Shown one piece after another: positions 9,232 through 18,860 of a stretch of 64,000 bases of DNA. Positions within the stretch are counted from its first letter, which is position 1; each line of letters opens with the position of its first letter. The translations under genes were made by a program, and so were the position numbers. Origin of the DNA: Oceanimonas baumannii (GTDB taxonomy: Bacteria > Pseudomonadota > Gammaproteobacteria > Enterobacterales > Aeromonadaceae); the NCBI RefSeq assembly GCF_002245495.1, contig NZ_NQJF01000015.1, positions 1-64,000 of the forward strand, written 5' to 3'. Under the pieces are notes generated by a model. It ran no database searches. It was not told where the DNA came from and saw only the letters and a list, made by a program, of their open reading frames with translations.

Positions 9232-9259
9232 TGCACAATTCCCGGCAAATCCCTATAAT
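9232..9259 (+). promoter_or_regulatory. probable sigma-70 promoter of tpiA
   Basis: A perfect -10 hexamer TATAAT at 9254-9259 follows a weak -35-like TGCACA at 9232-9237 with a 16-base spacer. It lies 36 bases before the tpiA start codon. Confidence 0.6.
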
Positions 9260-9294
9260 CCCCCCACATTATTCAACTGGTAAGGAAATTTCTG

Positions 9295-10047
9295 ATGCGA
9301 CAGACTCTGGTTATGGGTAACTGGAAGCTCAATGGCAGCAAGGTGATGGTCAGCGAGCTGATCAGCGCCCTCAAAGCCCCTGCCGCCGAGGCCGCCAATG
9401 TGGCCGTGACCGTCTGCCCGCCGGTGCTGTTTCTGGCACAGGCCGAAACCGAGCTTGCCGGCAGCAACATTGCCCTGGGTGCTCAGGATGCAGACGTCAA
9501 TACCAGCGGTGCCTTCACCGGTGAAAACTCCCCGGCCATGTACCGGGAATTTGGCGTGAAATATGTGCTGGTAGGTCATAGCGAACGCCGCACGCTGCAC
9601 GGTGAGTCCGATGCCATGGTCGCTGCCAAGTTTGCCGCCGTCCAGGAACAACAGCTGGTACCGGTGCTGTGCATTGGTGAAACCCTTGAGCAGTTTGAAG
9701 CTGGCGACACCCAAAGTGTGGTAGAGCGCCAGCTGCAGGCCGTTATCGAACAGTGCGGCATTGCAGCACTGGGTAAAGCCGTGATCGCCTACGAGCCGGT
9801 ATGGGCCATTGGCACCGGCAAGACCGCCACCCCAGAGATTGCGCAGAGTGTGCACAGCGCCATTCGTGCTTTTCTGGCCAAACAGGACGCTGATGTGGCC
9901 GCCGGCGTGCAGATTCTCTATGGCGGTTCGGTTAAAGGTGACAGTGCCGCCGGCCTGTTTGCCATGGCAGACATCGACGGCGCCCTGGTGGGTGGCGCGG
10001 CACTGAACGCCGATGAATTCGCTGCCATTATCAAGGCTGGCGCATAA
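9295..10047 (+). CDS. tpiA: triosephosphate isomerase
   Basis: Interconverts dihydroxyacetone phosphate and glyceraldehyde 3-phosphate in glycolysis and gluconeogenesis; cytoplasmic TIM barrel. All active-site residues are present: Lys11 in NWKLNG, His95 in VGHSERR, Glu167 in AYEPVWAIGTG, then the phosphate-binding loop YGGSVKG and GALVGGAAL. The length of 250 is normal. A strong AAGGAAA lies 7 bases before the ATG, with a TATAAT promoter further upstream. Its product feeds the same pathway as pfkA downstream. Confidence 0.99.
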   Translation: MRQTLVMGNWKLNGSKVMVSELISALKAPAAEAANVAVTVCPPVLFLAQAETELAGSNIALGAQDADVNTSGAFTGENSPAMYREFGVKYVLVGHSERRTLHGESDAMVAAKFAAVQEQQLVPVLCIGETLEQFEAGDTQSVVERQLQAVIEQCGIAALGKAVIAYEPVWAIGTGKTATPEIAQSVHSAIRAFLAKQDADVAAGVQILYGGSVKGDSAAGLFAMADIDGALVGGAALNADEFAAIIKAGA

Positions 10048-10140
10048 ATGCCGAAGCGCCCCTGAGCGCTGCAGGCGGCTGACGAACGTCGTTTTTTTCT
10101 GTTGTGACGGCGAAGGAACATCATCCCCAGCGCAGGCGAG

Positions 10141-10298
10141 TCCAGTTCAATTGTTGTCACTCCCGCCACAAAGGTAGGAGTCCAGTTCAATTGTTGTCAC
10201 TCCCGCCACAAAGGTAGGAGTCCAGTTCAATTTGTTGTCACTCCCGCCGCAAAGGTGGGAGTCCGTTCAATTTGTTGTCACTCCCGCGCAGGCGGGAG
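10141..10298. repeat. four tandem 37-41-bp REP-containing repeats
   Basis: Copies at 10141-10180 and 10181-10220 are identical (40 bp). The third, 10221-10261, is 41 bp with a few changes, and the fourth, 10262-10298, is 37 bp. Each has the spacer TCCAGTTCAATTGTTGTCA joined to a degenerate or intact palindrome CTCCCGC...GGTGGGAG. Only the last copy keeps a perfect stem (CTCCCGC-GCA-GGCGGGAG). A related palindrome (CCGCTTTCGCGG) follows near 10324-10335. The rest of 10048-10411 holds no gene. Confidence 0.9.
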
Positions 10299-10411
10299 CC
10301 CAGTGCAGTATGTCATGGATCTCCGCTTTCGCGGGGATGGCGGTGGTGAAGCATCACATGCTCCAATTTACCGGGGTCATGTCTGCACAAAGGAATGAAA
10401 AGAGGAATTTC

Positions 10412-11374
10412 ATGATCAAACGCATTGGGGTACTCACCAGTGGCGGCGATGCGCCCGGCATGAACGCGGCCATTCGCGCCGTGGTACGTACCGGACTGCA
10501 TCATGGCCTTGAAGTCTGTGGCATTCAAAGCGGCTATCTGGGTCTGCATCAGGATCAGATCATTCCCCTTGACCGCCACAGCGTGTCGGATGTAATCACC
10601 CGGGGCGGCACCTTTCTCGGCTCAGCTCGTTTTCCTGAATTCAAGGAAGAGCAGGTGCGCAAGGAAGCGGTGGCCAATCTGAACAAGCACGGTATCGACG
10701 GTCTGGTGGTGGTGGGCGGTGACGGCTCTTACATGGGGGCAATGTGCCTGACCGAGATGGGCTTTCCCTGCATTGGGATTCCCGGCACCATCGACAACGA
10801 CATTGCCGGCACCGATTTTACCATCGGGTTCGACACGGCCCTGAATGTGGCAGTGGAAGCCATTGACCGGTTGCGGGACACCTGCAGCTCCCACAACCGT
10901 ATTTCAGTGGTGGAGATCATGGGCCGACACTGTGGTGATCTCACCTCATCCGCCGCCGTCGCCGGTGGTGCCGAATATGTGATTGTGCCCGAAGTTGCGT
11001 TTGACAAGGATGAGCTTATTCAGCAAATCCACGAAGGGGTGGCCAAGGGCAAAAAGCACGCCATTGTGGCCATTTGCGAGAATGTGTGTGATGTAAACCA
11101 GCTGGCCAGAGATATCCAGGATGCCACCGGCCGCGACACCCGCGCCACTATTCTGGGTCATATTCAGCGGGGCGGAACACCCACCGCGCAAGACCGCATT
11201 ATGGCCAGCCGCATGGGTGCCCGTGCCGTTGAGCTGCTGCTGGAAGGCTTTGGCGGCCGTTGTATCGGCCTGCAGAACAATCATATCGTGCACCACGATA
11301 TCATCGACTGCATCAAACATTTACGCCGCCCGTTCAACGAAGAGATGTATCAGCTGTCGAATACCTTGTTCTAG
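10412..11374 (+). CDS. pfkA: ATP-dependent 6-phosphofructokinase
   Basis: Phosphorylates fructose 6-phosphate with ATP, the committed step of glycolysis. Family A prokaryotic enzyme of 320 residues, the usual size. It shows the nucleotide loop [15 protein letters not shown], the GGDGS motif, the catalytic [12 protein letters not shown], and the substrate-binding [11 protein letters not shown] and [16 protein letters not shown]. The open frame extends upstream through repeat sequence, but the ATG at 10412 with AGAGGA seven bases before it matches the family start ([12 protein letters not shown]). Confidence 0.98.
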   Translation: MIKRIGVLTSGGDAPGMNAAIRAVVRTGLHHGLEVCGIQSGYLGLHQDQIIPLDRHSVSDVITRGGTFLGSARFPEFKEEQVRKEAVANLNKHGIDGLVVVGGDGSYMGAMCLTEMGFPCIGIPGTIDNDIAGTDFTIGFDTALNVAVEAIDRLRDTCSSHNRISVVEIMGRHCGDLTSSAAVAGGAEYVIVPEVAFDKDELIQQIHEGVAKGKKHAIVAICENVCDVNQLARDIQDATGRDTRATILGHIQRGGTPTAQDRIMASRMGARAVELLLEGFGGRCIGLQNNHIVHHDIIDCIKHLRRPFNEEMYQLSNTLF

Positions 11375-11450
11375 GGGAGATTGCCGCAGCGAAGGTTTGA
11401 CGCTCCCCTGCTTACTTTTCTGTTTACTTTTTCACTTCGTCTTAATTTAT

Positions 11451-11567
11451 GTCACTCCCGCGAAGGCGGGAGTCCATTCCGGCGGTACTGCCGGGCTTTC
11501 AAACCGGCATCAGAGACATAGACTCCTGAGCCGCCTGCCACCGGATGCCCGCCTGCACGAGCATGAC
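11451..11567. repeat. 117-bp REP-doublet / MITE-like element, copy 2
   Basis: Starts GTCACTCCCGCG and ends GAGCATGAC, with the same internal order as the copy at 7496-7611 (CTTTCAAACC core, CTCC-GAGCCGC, GCCCGCCTGC). The left hairpin is perfect (CTCCCGC-GAA-GGCGGGAG); the right end is degenerate. It occupies most of the 320-base gap after pfkA, in which I see no gene. Confidence 0.7.
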
Positions 11568-11694
11568 GGCCAAAGAGCGCTGAACGCCGTATGTGGTGCC
11601 AGCCCACATAATTGATCAGGCCAGTGCCATTTGGCCTTCTTCTTCTGCCAGCTTGTCGCCATAATATCTTTTTGTTCTCTGCTTCGGGTTTGCC

Positions 11695-12420
11695 ATGGAT
11701 CACATCGATACCTTTACTCTGCTGCTGGCCGCTCTGGCCTGCTTTACCGGTGCCTATGTGCAGACTGCCATCGGTTTTGGCATGGCAGTAGTGGCCGCTC
11801 CCATTCTGTTTTATCTGGATCCTACGCTGGTACCCGGGCCGCTGATGGTGGTACTGCTGGTCATGTGCCTGGTCAACGGCTGGCGTTTTCGCAAAGGCAT
11901 TGAATTGAACCTGCTGGCACCGGCACTGCTGGCACGTATTCCCGGCAGTGCCGTAGGCGTCTGGCTGCTGGTGGTGCTCCCCATCAAGTGGCTGGCGGTC
12001 CTGATAGCCATCACCATTATGCTGGGAGTACTGGTCCGGCTGAAAGACATCGCTCTGCCCATGACCAGAGCCAACATGGCACTGGGCGGGTTCCTTTCAG
12101 GAGTCATGGGCACCAGTACCACCATCGGCGGCCCCCCCATGGTGCTGGTGATGCACGGTGCCGACATGCACCGTATTCGTGCCAACCTGGCCGGTTTTTT
12201 TGTGGTATCGACACTGATGTCGGTTGGTGCGCTGGCTACCGGTGGCTTTTTAACCCAAACTCATCTGGAACTGGCACTGCCACTGGCACCGGCGGCACTG
12301 CTCGGCAACTGGCTGGCGGTACACACCCTGCACCTGGTATCCAGGCCCATTATGCACTATGGCTCTTTATCACTGTGCACACTTGCCGTGATCGGCATGC
12401 TTATCAATACCTTGAGCTGA
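11695..12420 (+). CDS. TauE/SafE family membrane permease (DUF81)
   Basis: 241-residue polytopic protein of the TauE/SafE family, often annotated as a sulfite or organosulfonate exporter. It has about seven or eight hydrophobic segments in two halves, with the family pattern QTAIGFGMAVVAAPIL in the first half and FLSGVMGTSTTIGGPPMVL in the second. No sulfur-metabolism gene adjoins it, and cysB is 7 kb away, so the substrate is unknown. It is monocistronic, between the REP element and rsxA. Confidence 0.85.
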   Translation: MDHIDTFTLLLAALACFTGAYVQTAIGFGMAVVAAPILFYLDPTLVPGPLMVVLLVMCLVNGWRFRKGIELNLLAPALLARIPGSAVGVWLLVVLPIKWLAVLIAITIMLGVLVRLKDIALPMTRANMALGGFLSGVMGTSTTIGGPPMVLVMHGADMHRIRANLAGFFVVSTLMSVGALATGGFLTQTHLELALPLAPAALLGNWLAVHTLHLVSRPIMHYGSLSLCTLAVIGMLINTLS

Positions 12421-12499
12421 GAAGACGTCTCACTGCCATTGTTAAACAGGTCATAAAGTCCGATAATAGTCGCCGTTTATTGTCGATTACCGAGTGCTC

Positions 12500-13081
12500 A
12501 TGTCTGAATACCTGCTGCTGTTTGTCGGCACCGTGCTGGTCAACAACTTCGTGCTGGTGAAATTTCTTGGCCTGTGCCCCTTTATGGGCGTGTCGGGCAA
12601 GCTGGAAACCGCCATTGGTATGGGTCTGGCCACCACCTTCGTGCTGACCCTGGCCGCCGCCTGTTCCTATCTGGTGAACCAATACATACTGCTGCCGCTG
12701 GATTTGCTCTATCTGCGCACCCTGTCCTTTATTCTGGTGATCGCTGTGGTGGTGCAGTTCACCGAGATGGTGGTGCACAAAACCAGCCCGGCACTTTATC
12801 GTCTGCTGGGCATTTTTCTGCCCCTTATCACCACCAATTGCGCCGTGCTGGGGGTCGCCCTGCTCAACATCAACGAGCAGCATAATTTTATGCAAAGCCT
12901 GATTTATGGTTTTGGGGCCGCCATAGGGTTTTCGCTGGTACTGGTGCTGTTTGCCGCCATGCGGGAACGGCTGGCCGGTGCCGATGTGCCAGCACCATTT
13001 CGTGGCCCGGCACTGGCACTGGTTACTGCCGGGCTGATGTCGCTGGCCTTTATGGGCTTTACCGGACTGGTCAAGTTGTAA
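12500..13081 (+). CDS. rsxA: electron transport complex subunit RsxA
   Basis: Integral membrane subunit of the Rsx/Rnf complex, which moves electrons from NADH or ferredoxin across the membrane; in E. coli it keeps SoxR reduced. 193 residues from the ATG at 12500, nearly identical to E. coli RsxA in [20 protein letters not shown], the cysteine-bearing [10 protein letters not shown], and [18 protein letters not shown] (the second cysteine of the membrane Fe-S site). The open frame has an ATG two codons earlier (12494). First gene of rsxABCDGE-nth. Confidence 0.97.
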   Translation: MSEYLLLFVGTVLVNNFVLVKFLGLCPFMGVSGKLETAIGMGLATTFVLTLAAACSYLVNQYILLPLDLLYLRTLSFILVIAVVVQFTEMVVHKTSPALYRLLGIFLPLITTNCAVLGVALLNINEQHNFMQSLIYGFGAAIGFSLVLVLFAAMRERLAGADVPAPFRGPALALVTAGLMSLAFMGFTGLVKL

Positions 13082-13082
13082 T

Positions 13083-13637
13083 ATGACACACATTCTTATC
13101 GCCATTGGCGTGCTGGCGCTGCTGGCGCTTATTTTCGGACTGATACTGGGATTTGCCGCCGTGCGGTTCCGGGTGGAATCGGATCCCATTGTGGAACAGC
13201 TGGACGAGCTGTTACCGCAAACCCAGTGCGGCCAGTGCGGCTATCCGGGTTGCCGGCCTTATGCCGAGGCGGTGGCCAACGGAGACGACATTAATAAATG
13301 CGTGCCCGGTGGCGACGCCACCATGCGCAAAATTGCCGATCTGATGGGAGTGGAGCCTCAGGCCATGGGTGAGGAAGCCGCCGAACCCGAGAAAAAGATC
13401 GCGTTTATTCACGAAGACATGTGCATAGGCTGTACCAAGTGTATTCAGGCCTGCCCGGTCGATGCCATTGTTGGCTCCACCAAGGCACTGCACACCGTGA
13501 TTGCCGATGAATGCACGGGGTGTGATTTGTGTGTGGATCCCTGCCCCACCGACTGCATAGAAATGATGCCGGTCAAGACTACCCCCGACAACTGGAAATG
13601 GCAGCTTGAGCCCATTGCCATCAAGCAGGTGAAGTAA
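13083..13637 (+). CDS. rsxB: electron transport complex subunit RsxB (ferredoxin)
   Basis: Membrane-anchored iron-sulfur subunit of Rsx/Rnf. It has an N-terminal transmembrane helix (about 5-27), a [4Fe-4S] motif of the Fes type CGQCGYPGC...C, and a 2x[4Fe-4S] ferredoxin domain ([12 protein letters not shown] and [12 protein letters not shown]). Length 184 against 192 in E. coli. It starts one base after the rsxA stop and ends directly at the rsxC ATG. Confidence 0.97.
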   Translation: MTHILIAIGVLALLALIFGLILGFAAVRFRVESDPIVEQLDELLPQTQCGQCGYPGCRPYAEAVANGDDINKCVPGGDATMRKIADLMGVEPQAMGEEAAEPEKKIAFIHEDMCIGCTKCIQACPVDAIVGSTKALHTVIADECTGCDLCVDPCPTDCIEMMPVKTTPDNWKWQLEPIAIKQVK

Positions 13638-15815
13638 ATGTCGCTGTTACAGGATCTTAAAGCAGGCAAACTGCACGACTTTCATGGCGGCATTCATCCG
13701 CCCGAACGTAAAACGCCGGCCAACCAGACCCCCATTGCCGACGCCGGACTGCCCGGCGAACTGGTGCTGCAAATTCGTCAGCATATCGGCCAGCCCGCCC
13801 GCTTGCGGGTAGAAGTAGGCGACACAGTACTGAAAGGTGAACGCCTGACCGATCCCGACAACCCCATGATGATACCGGTGCATGCCCCCACTTCCGGCAC
13901 CATCAGCGCCATAGAGCGCCGCCCCCTGTCTCATCCGTCCGGACTGGAAGGCGACTGCATTATTCTGGTGCCCGACGGCCGGGATGAATGGCGCGCGCGC
14001 TACCCCATGAGCAATATAGAAACCATGGACGCCGACGTGTTGCTACAACGCATTCATGATGCCGGCATCACCGGTCTGGGCGGCGCCGGTTTTCCCTCGC
14101 ACGTTAAACTGCGCCCACGCAAAAAGGCCATTGAGACCCTGATTATTAACGGGGTGGAATGCGAGCCTTATATCAGTGCCGATGATCGACTGATGCGTGA
14201 ACACGCCGATGAGGTGCTCGCCGGCGTGGGTATTTTGCGACACATTGTCAGGCCTGCACTCACCGTGATCGCAGTGGAAGACAACAAACCGGATGCCCTG
14301 ACCGCCTTGCGGGAAGTGAACCGCGACGAAAACGTGCTGGTCGTGGCAGTGCCCACCAAGTACCCGTCCGGTGGTGAAAAACAGCTGATTGAAATTATCA
14401 CCGGCCAGCAGGTACCCCGCAATGGTCTGCCCGCCGACATAGGCATTGTAGTGCAGAATGTGGGCACCGCCTTTGCGGTAAAGCGTGCCGTGCTCGACGA
14501 CGAGCCCCTTATTCAACGGGTAGTGACGCTGGCCGGTGAAGGCTTTGGCGAAAAGTGTAATGCCTGGGTCCGTATTGGCACGCCGGTACGCCATTTGCTG
14601 ACACGTTTTGACTTTGTGCCCGGCCCCGAGCCACGGATCATTATGGGTGGCCCCATGATGGGCTTTACCCTGCACACCGCCGCCGCGCCCGTGATCAAAG
14701 GCAGCAACTGCATACTGGCACCGGGCAGCCACGAGTTGTCGCCACCAGTGGAAGAGCAGCCCTGTATTCGTTGCAGCCAGTGTGCCGATGCCTGTCCGGC
14801 CAGCCTGTTACCCCAGCAGTTGTACTGGTATGCCCGCGCCAATGAACACGACAAACTGAACAGCCATAACCTGTTCGACTGCATTGAATGCGGTGCCTGC
14901 GCCTGGGTCTGTCCCAGTCAGATACCGCTAGTACAGTATTACCGGATAGCCAAATCGGACATCCGCCAGGCCCAGCGTGAAGCCGAGCAGGCCGAACGGG
15001 CAAAGCAGCGCTTTGAAGCCCGTCAGGCCCGGCTGGAGCGGGAGAAAAACGAACGCCAGGTGCGTCAGCAAAAAGCGGCCGCCGAGCGCAAGGCACGCAT
15101 GAAAGAGCAGGTCGATGCCGGGGGCGAAGATCCGGTAGCCGCGGCCCTCGCCCGGGTGAAAGCCCGCAAGCAGGCAGAAGGTACCGACGACATGGCCGCC
15201 GCTCGCGCCGCCCGCAAGGAAGAAGCCCGCCGCAACCGCGAACGCAAGGCAACCGAGGCACCCGCTGTCGCCGGTGATGATAAACAGTCGGCCGTGGCTG
15301 CCGCTGTGGCCCGCGCCAAGGCCCGCAAGGCCGCGCAGGCCGCAGGGCAAAGCGAGCCCGCCTCCGCACCAGCGGAAAATGCCGGCGACAATAAAAAGGC
15401 CGCCATCGCTGCCGCTGTGGCCCGCGCCAAGGCCCGCAAGGCCGCGCAGGCCGCAGAGCAAAGCGAGCCCGACTCCGCCCCAGCGGAAAATGCCGGCGAC
15501 GATAAAAAGGCCGCCATTCGCGCCGCCGTGGCCCGCGCCAAGACCCGCAAAGCCGCGCAGGCCGCAGAGCAAGGCGAGCCCGACTCCGCACCAGCGGAAA
15601 ATGCCGGCGACGATAAAAAGGCCGCCATCGCTGCCGCCGTGGCCCGCGCCAAGGCCCGCAAAGCCGCGCAGGCCGCAGAGCAAGGTGAGCCCGACTCCGC
15701 CCCAGCGGAAAATGCCGGCGACGATAAAAAGGCCGCCATTCGCGCCGCCGTGGCCCGCGCCAAGGCGCGCAAGGCCGCCGCCAGTTCAACAACAAAATCG
15801 GAAGACGACTCCTAA
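13638..15815 (+). CDS. rsxC: electron transport complex subunit RsxC with repeated Ala/Lys-rich tail
   Basis: Peripheral NADH- and FMN-binding subunit of Rsx/Rnf. Residues 1-440 hold the core: GGIHPPERK, the nucleotide-binding GLGGAGFPSHVKL, NGVECEPYISADDRLM, and two [4Fe-4S] motifs CIRCSQCADACP and CIECGACAWVCP. From about 450 on, the protein becomes a charged Ala/Lys/Arg-rich helical tail. It ends in four full copies and one partial copy of a 37-residue repeat (from residue 546). Tails of variable repeat number are known in enteric RsxC. The ATG directly follows the rsxB stop. Confidence 0.96.
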   Translation: MSLLQDLKAGKLHDFHGGIHPPERKTPANQTPIADAGLPGELVLQIRQHIGQPARLRVEVGDTVLKGERLTDPDNPMMIPVHAPTSGTISAIERRPLSHPSGLEGDCIILVPDGRDEWRARYPMSNIETMDADVLLQRIHDAGITGLGGAGFPSHVKLRPRKKAIETLIINGVECEPYISADDRLMREHADEVLAGVGILRHIVRPALTVIAVEDNKPDALTALREVNRDENVLVVAVPTKYPSGGEKQLIEIITGQQVPRNGLPADIGIVVQNVGTAFAVKRAVLDDEPLIQRVVTLAGEGFGEKCNAWVRIGTPVRHLLTRFDFVPGPEPRIIMGGPMMGFTLHTAAAPVIKGSNCILAPGSHELSPPVEEQPCIRCSQCADACPASLLPQQLYWYARANEHDKLNSHNLFDCIECGACAWVCPSQIPLVQYYRIAKSDIRQAQREAEQAERAKQRFEARQARLEREKNERQVRQQKAAAERKARMKEQVDAGGEDPVAAALARVKARKQAEGTDDMAAARAARKEEARRNRERKATEAPAVAGDDKQSAVAAAVARAKARKAAQAAGQSEPASAPAENAGDNKKAAIAAAVARAKARKAAQAAEQSEPDSAPAENAGDDKKAAIRAAVARAKTRKAAQAAEQGEPDSAPAENAGDDKKAAIAAAVARAKARKAAQAAEQGEPDSAPAENAGDDKKAAIRAAVARAKARKAAASSTTKSEDDS
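15273..15782 (+). repeat. 111-bp coding tandem repeats in rsxC
   Basis: Units start at 15273, 15384, 15495, 15606 and 15717 (the last partial), each beginning with the codons for GDDK or GDNK followed by KAAI and AVARAKARKAAQAA, and ending SAPAENA. Copies 2-4 are nearly identical at DNA level, pointing to recent duplication. The exact multiple of three keeps frame when copy number changes. Confidence 0.92.
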
Positions 15816-16864
15816 TGGCGTTTACTATCAGCAGCTCACCTCATGATCATGCGCCCCTCAGCACCCCGGTGCTGATGCGGCGGGTTTGCTATTGCCTGCT
15901 GCCAGGCATCGCCATGCAATGGTGGTTCTTTGGCTGGGGCAGCCTGGTGCAAATAGCTCTGGCGGTACTCACCGCTTATGCCGCCGAGGGCCTGGTGCTA
16001 AAACTCCGCCACCGCTCGCTGACGGTGCTGCAAGACAATTCCGCCCTGCTTACCGCCCTGCTGATCGGCGTTGCCATGCCACCGCTGGCTCCCTGGTGGA
16101 TGGTGGTCATTGGCACCGCCTTTGCCATTATCATTGCCAAGCAGTTGTATGGCGGTCTGGGCCAGAATATTTTTAACCCTGCCATGGTGGCCTATGTACT
16201 GCTACTGGTGTCGTTTCCGCTGCACATGACCAGCTGGCTGCCTCCCCTGGAGCTGCAGCAATATCCGCCGGGGCTGGCCGATAGCCTGTCTGCCATTTTC
16301 ACCGGTTATACCCTGGATGGCTTCAGCCCGCACCAGCTGCGCGAGCTGTCAGACGGCACCACCATGGCCACACCGCTCGACACCCTGAAAACCGGCTTTA
16401 CCCAGGGGCTTACCGCCAGTGAAGTGCTGAACGAACCGGTGTTTGGCGGTCTGGCCGGGATTGGCTGGCAGTGGGTCAACCTGGCCTACCTTGCCGGTGG
16501 TATTGCGCTGTTACGGCTGCGGCTGATCAACTGGGCCATTCCGGTTTCCCTCCTGACCAGCCTGGCGGTGCTGAGTTTTCTCGGCTTTATGATCTCCCCC
16601 GACAATACCGCAGGGCCGCTGATCCAGCTGTTCTCCGGTGCCACCATGATAGGTGCTTTCTTTATTGCCACCGATCCGGTATCAGCCTCCACCACATTCA
16701 GAGGCCGGCTGATTTACGGGGCCCTTATCGGCCTGCTGATATACCTGATCCGTACCTTTGGCGGCTACCCCGATGCCATTGCCTTTGCCGTGTTGCTGGC
16801 TAACCTGACCGTGCCGATGATCGACAGCCTGACCAAACCCGCCACCTACGGAGAGCGCCGCTGA
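15815..16864 (+). CDS. rsxD: electron transport complex subunit RsxD
   Basis: Polytopic NqrB/RnfD-family subunit with covalently bound FMN. Length 349, with about nine or ten hydrophobic segments. The FMN-acceptor threonine is expected in the motif MATPLD at Thr186, in line with Thr187 of Vibrio RnfD. A second conserved run, FSGATMIGAFFIATDPVSA, is in the C-terminal half. The start overlaps the rsxC stop (TAATG). Confidence 0.95.
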   Translation: MAFTISSSPHDHAPLSTPVLMRRVCYCLLPGIAMQWWFFGWGSLVQIALAVLTAYAAEGLVLKLRHRSLTVLQDNSALLTALLIGVAMPPLAPWWMVVIGTAFAIIIAKQLYGGLGQNIFNPAMVAYVLLLVSFPLHMTSWLPPLELQQYPPGLADSLSAIFTGYTLDGFSPHQLRELSDGTTMATPLDTLKTGFTQGLTASEVLNEPVFGGLAGIGWQWVNLAYLAGGIALLRLRLINWAIPVSLLTSLAVLSFLGFMISPDNTAGPLIQLFSGATMIGAFFIATDPVSASTTFRGRLIYGALIGLLIYLIRTFGGYPDAIAFAVLLANLTVPMIDSLTKPATYGERR

Positions 16865-17496
16865 TGCTGGAAACAATGCGCAAAAACGGACTGGTACTGG
16901 CGGCGTTTGCCCTGGTGTGCACGGCGCTTATCGCCTTCACCAACAAGCTGACCCGCAGTACCATTGTCGAGCAGGAGCAGGCGCAATTACTTCAGGTACT
17001 GGACGAACTGCTGCCCGGCGACACCCACGACGAGCCGCTGTTTGAGCACTGTGTCAAACTGCAGAACCTCCAGTATCTGGGCAGCCGGGATCCCCTGCCG
17101 GTATTTACAGCCGTCAAGCAAGGTGAGGTGCAGGGATATGCCATTGAAGCCATCGCTCCGGATGGCTACAGCGGCGCCATCAAACTGGTGGTGGGCGTCA
17201 ATGCCGACGGTACCCTGTCCGGGGTGCGGGTGCTCAACCACAACGAAACCCCGGGTCTGGGTGATAAAATAGAGCTCAAAAAATCCCGCTGGTTACTCGA
17301 CTTTAACGGCAAGCAGCTGAATGGTGCCGATGACCCGCGCTGGGCAGTGCGCAACGACGGCGGCCAGTTCGATGCCTTTACCGGCGCCACCATCACGCCC
17401 CGGGCCGTGGTGGGTGCGGTGCGTAAAGTATTACTGCTGGTCAATGAACACCCCCGGTTACTGACAGAAGCCCCCCGCTGCGGAGAAATGCTATGA
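16864..17496 (+). CDS. rsxG: electron transport complex subunit RsxG
   Basis: Single-pass subunit with a periplasmic FMN-binding domain. It has an N-terminal membrane helix at about 8-27 and the motif FTGATITPR, with Thr176 as the likely phosphoester FMN site (equivalent to Thr175 in Vibrio RnfG). [13 protein letters not shown] is the other conserved block. Length 210. The start overlaps the rsxD stop by one base (TGATG), and its end overlaps rsxE by four. Confidence 0.95.
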   Translation: MLETMRKNGLVLAAFALVCTALIAFTNKLTRSTIVEQEQAQLLQVLDELLPGDTHDEPLFEHCVKLQNLQYLGSRDPLPVFTAVKQGEVQGYAIEAIAPDGYSGAIKLVVGVNADGTLSGVRVLNHNETPGLGDKIELKKSRWLLDFNGKQLNGADDPRWAVRNDGGQFDAFTGATITPRAVVGAVRKVLLLVNEHPRLLTEAPRCGEML

Positions 17497-18188
17497 CCGA
17501 TCAACACAAAGAGATTGTTCGCCAGGGCTTGTGGAGCAACAACCCGGCCCTGGTGCAGATCCTCGGGTTGTGTCCGGTGCTGGCCGTGACCAACACCCTG
17601 ACCAACGCCATGGGGCTGGGCATTGCCACCCTGCTGGTGCTGGTAGGCTCCAACCTGTCTGTTTCGCTGGTTCGCCGCTGGGTACCCAACGAAGTGCGCA
17701 TTCCCATCTATGTGATGATTATTGCCAGCCTGGTAACCTGCGTACAGCTGCTGATGAATGCCTATACCTACGGGCTTTATCAGTCGCTGGGGATTTTTAT
17801 TCCGCTGATCGTCACCAACTGTGTGATCATCGGCCGGGCCGAAGCCTTTGCCTCCAAAAACAGTGCTCCGCTGGCAGCACTCGACGGCCTGATGATGGGC
17901 CTCGGCTTTACTGCCGTTCTGCTGGTGCTGGGCGGGCTGCGCGAATTGCTGGGCATGGGCACGCTGTTCGATGGTGCCGAGCTGCTGCTGGGTGACTGGG
18001 CCGCCGGGCTGCGGATGGATGTGTTGCATCTGGACAATGGATTTCTGCTGGCCATTCTGCCTCCGGGGGCCTTTATTGGTCTGGGTCTGATGGTCGCGGC
18101 CAAAAACTGGATAGACGGCCGGCTGGCCGCCCGTCGGGCTCCTGCCCCTAAAACGGAAGTCACCCGAGCACGAGTAACCTCTTTATGA
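17493..18188 (+). CDS. rsxE: electron transport complex subunit RsxE
   Basis: Integral membrane subunit paralogous to RsxA. 231 residues, six hydrophobic segments, with the cysteine-bearing [11 protein letters not shown] and [20 protein letters not shown] blocks that mirror RsxA and supply ligands to the membrane Fe-S cluster. It is joined to rsxG and nth by ATGA overlaps, so the whole set is read as one unit. Confidence 0.96.
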   Translation: MTDQHKEIVRQGLWSNNPALVQILGLCPVLAVTNTLTNAMGLGIATLLVLVGSNLSVSLVRRWVPNEVRIPIYVMIIASLVTCVQLLMNAYTYGLYQSLGIFIPLIVTNCVIIGRAEAFASKNSAPLAALDGLMMGLGFTAVLLVLGGLRELLGMGTLFDGAELLLGDWAAGLRMDVLHLDNGFLLAILPPGAFIGLGLMVAAKNWIDGRLAARRAPAPKTEVTRARVTSL

Positions 18189-18829
18189 ATATGGAAAAAC
18201 GCCGTCTCATTCTGGAGCGGCTGCGGGCAGAAAACCCGCACCCCACTACCGAGCTGAACTTTAACAACCCCTTTGAGTTGCTGATTGCGGTGCTGCTGTC
18301 GGCTCAGGCCACGGACGTCAGCGTCAACAAGGCCACCAAGGGCCTGTTTACCGACGGCCCCACCCCCGCCGCAATGCTGGCCCTGGGCGTGGACGGGGTA
18401 AAAGAACACATCAAAACTATTGGTCTGTTCAATTCCAAGGCCGAAAACGTCATCAAAACCTGTGCCATTCTGCTGGAAAAACACGCAGGCGAAGTGCCGG
18501 AAAACCGGGAGGCGCTGGAAGCCCTGCCCGGAGTAGGCCGCAAAACCGCCAACGTGGTACTGAACACCGCCTTTGGCTGGCCGACCATTGCCGTAGACAC
18601 ACATATTTTCCGGCTGTCCAACCGCACCCGGTTTGCGCCGGGCAAGAACGTGGACGAAGTGGAGCACAAACTGCTGAAATGGGTACCTGCCGAGTTCAAA
18701 CTTGATGTGCACCACTGGTTTATTCTGCACGGACGCTATGTCTGCACGGCACGCAAGCCCCGCTGTGGCGCTTGTGTGATTGAGGATTTGTGCGAGTTTA
18801 AAGACAAACAATATCCGGCCGGTGAGTAA
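18185..18829 (+). CDS. nth: endonuclease III
   Basis: Bifunctional DNA glycosylase/AP lyase for oxidised pyrimidines. It has the helix-hairpin-helix [12 protein letters not shown] with the catalytic Lys, the catalytic Asp in AVDTHIFR, and a C-terminal [4Fe-4S] loop (C-x6-C-x2-C-x5-C in [17 protein letters not shown]). 214 residues against 211 in E. coli. Overlaps rsxE by four bases; the rsxE-nth linkage is conserved in gammaproteobacteria. Confidence 0.98.
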   Translation: MNMEKRRLILERLRAENPHPTTELNFNNPFELLIAVLLSAQATDVSVNKATKGLFTDGPTPAAMLALGVDGVKEHIKTIGLFNSKAENVIKTCAILLEKHAGEVPENREALEALPGVGRKTANVVLNTAFGWPTIAVDTHIFRLSNRTRFAPGKNVDEVEHKLLKWVPAEFKLDVHHWFILHGRYVCTARKPRCGACVIEDLCEFKDKQYPAGE

Positions 18830-18860
18830 CCGCGCCAACACACAACAATGGGAGCAATCT

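Noticed and set aside
10141-10298. CRISPR array
   Set aside because: The units are direct tandem repeats of nearly constant sequence with no unique spacers, and no cas genes are present.
11372-11407. Terminator after pfkA from AGGGGAG and CTCCCCT
   Set aside because: The arms are more than 20 bases apart with little internal pairing, and no U run follows directly; too weak to list as a feature.
14695-15795. Long minus-strand frames opposite the rsxC tail (366, 251 and 235 codons)
   Set aside because: Arg/Pro-, Gly/Leu- or Ala-rich shadows of the tandem repeats in rsxC, with no start signals or family pattern.
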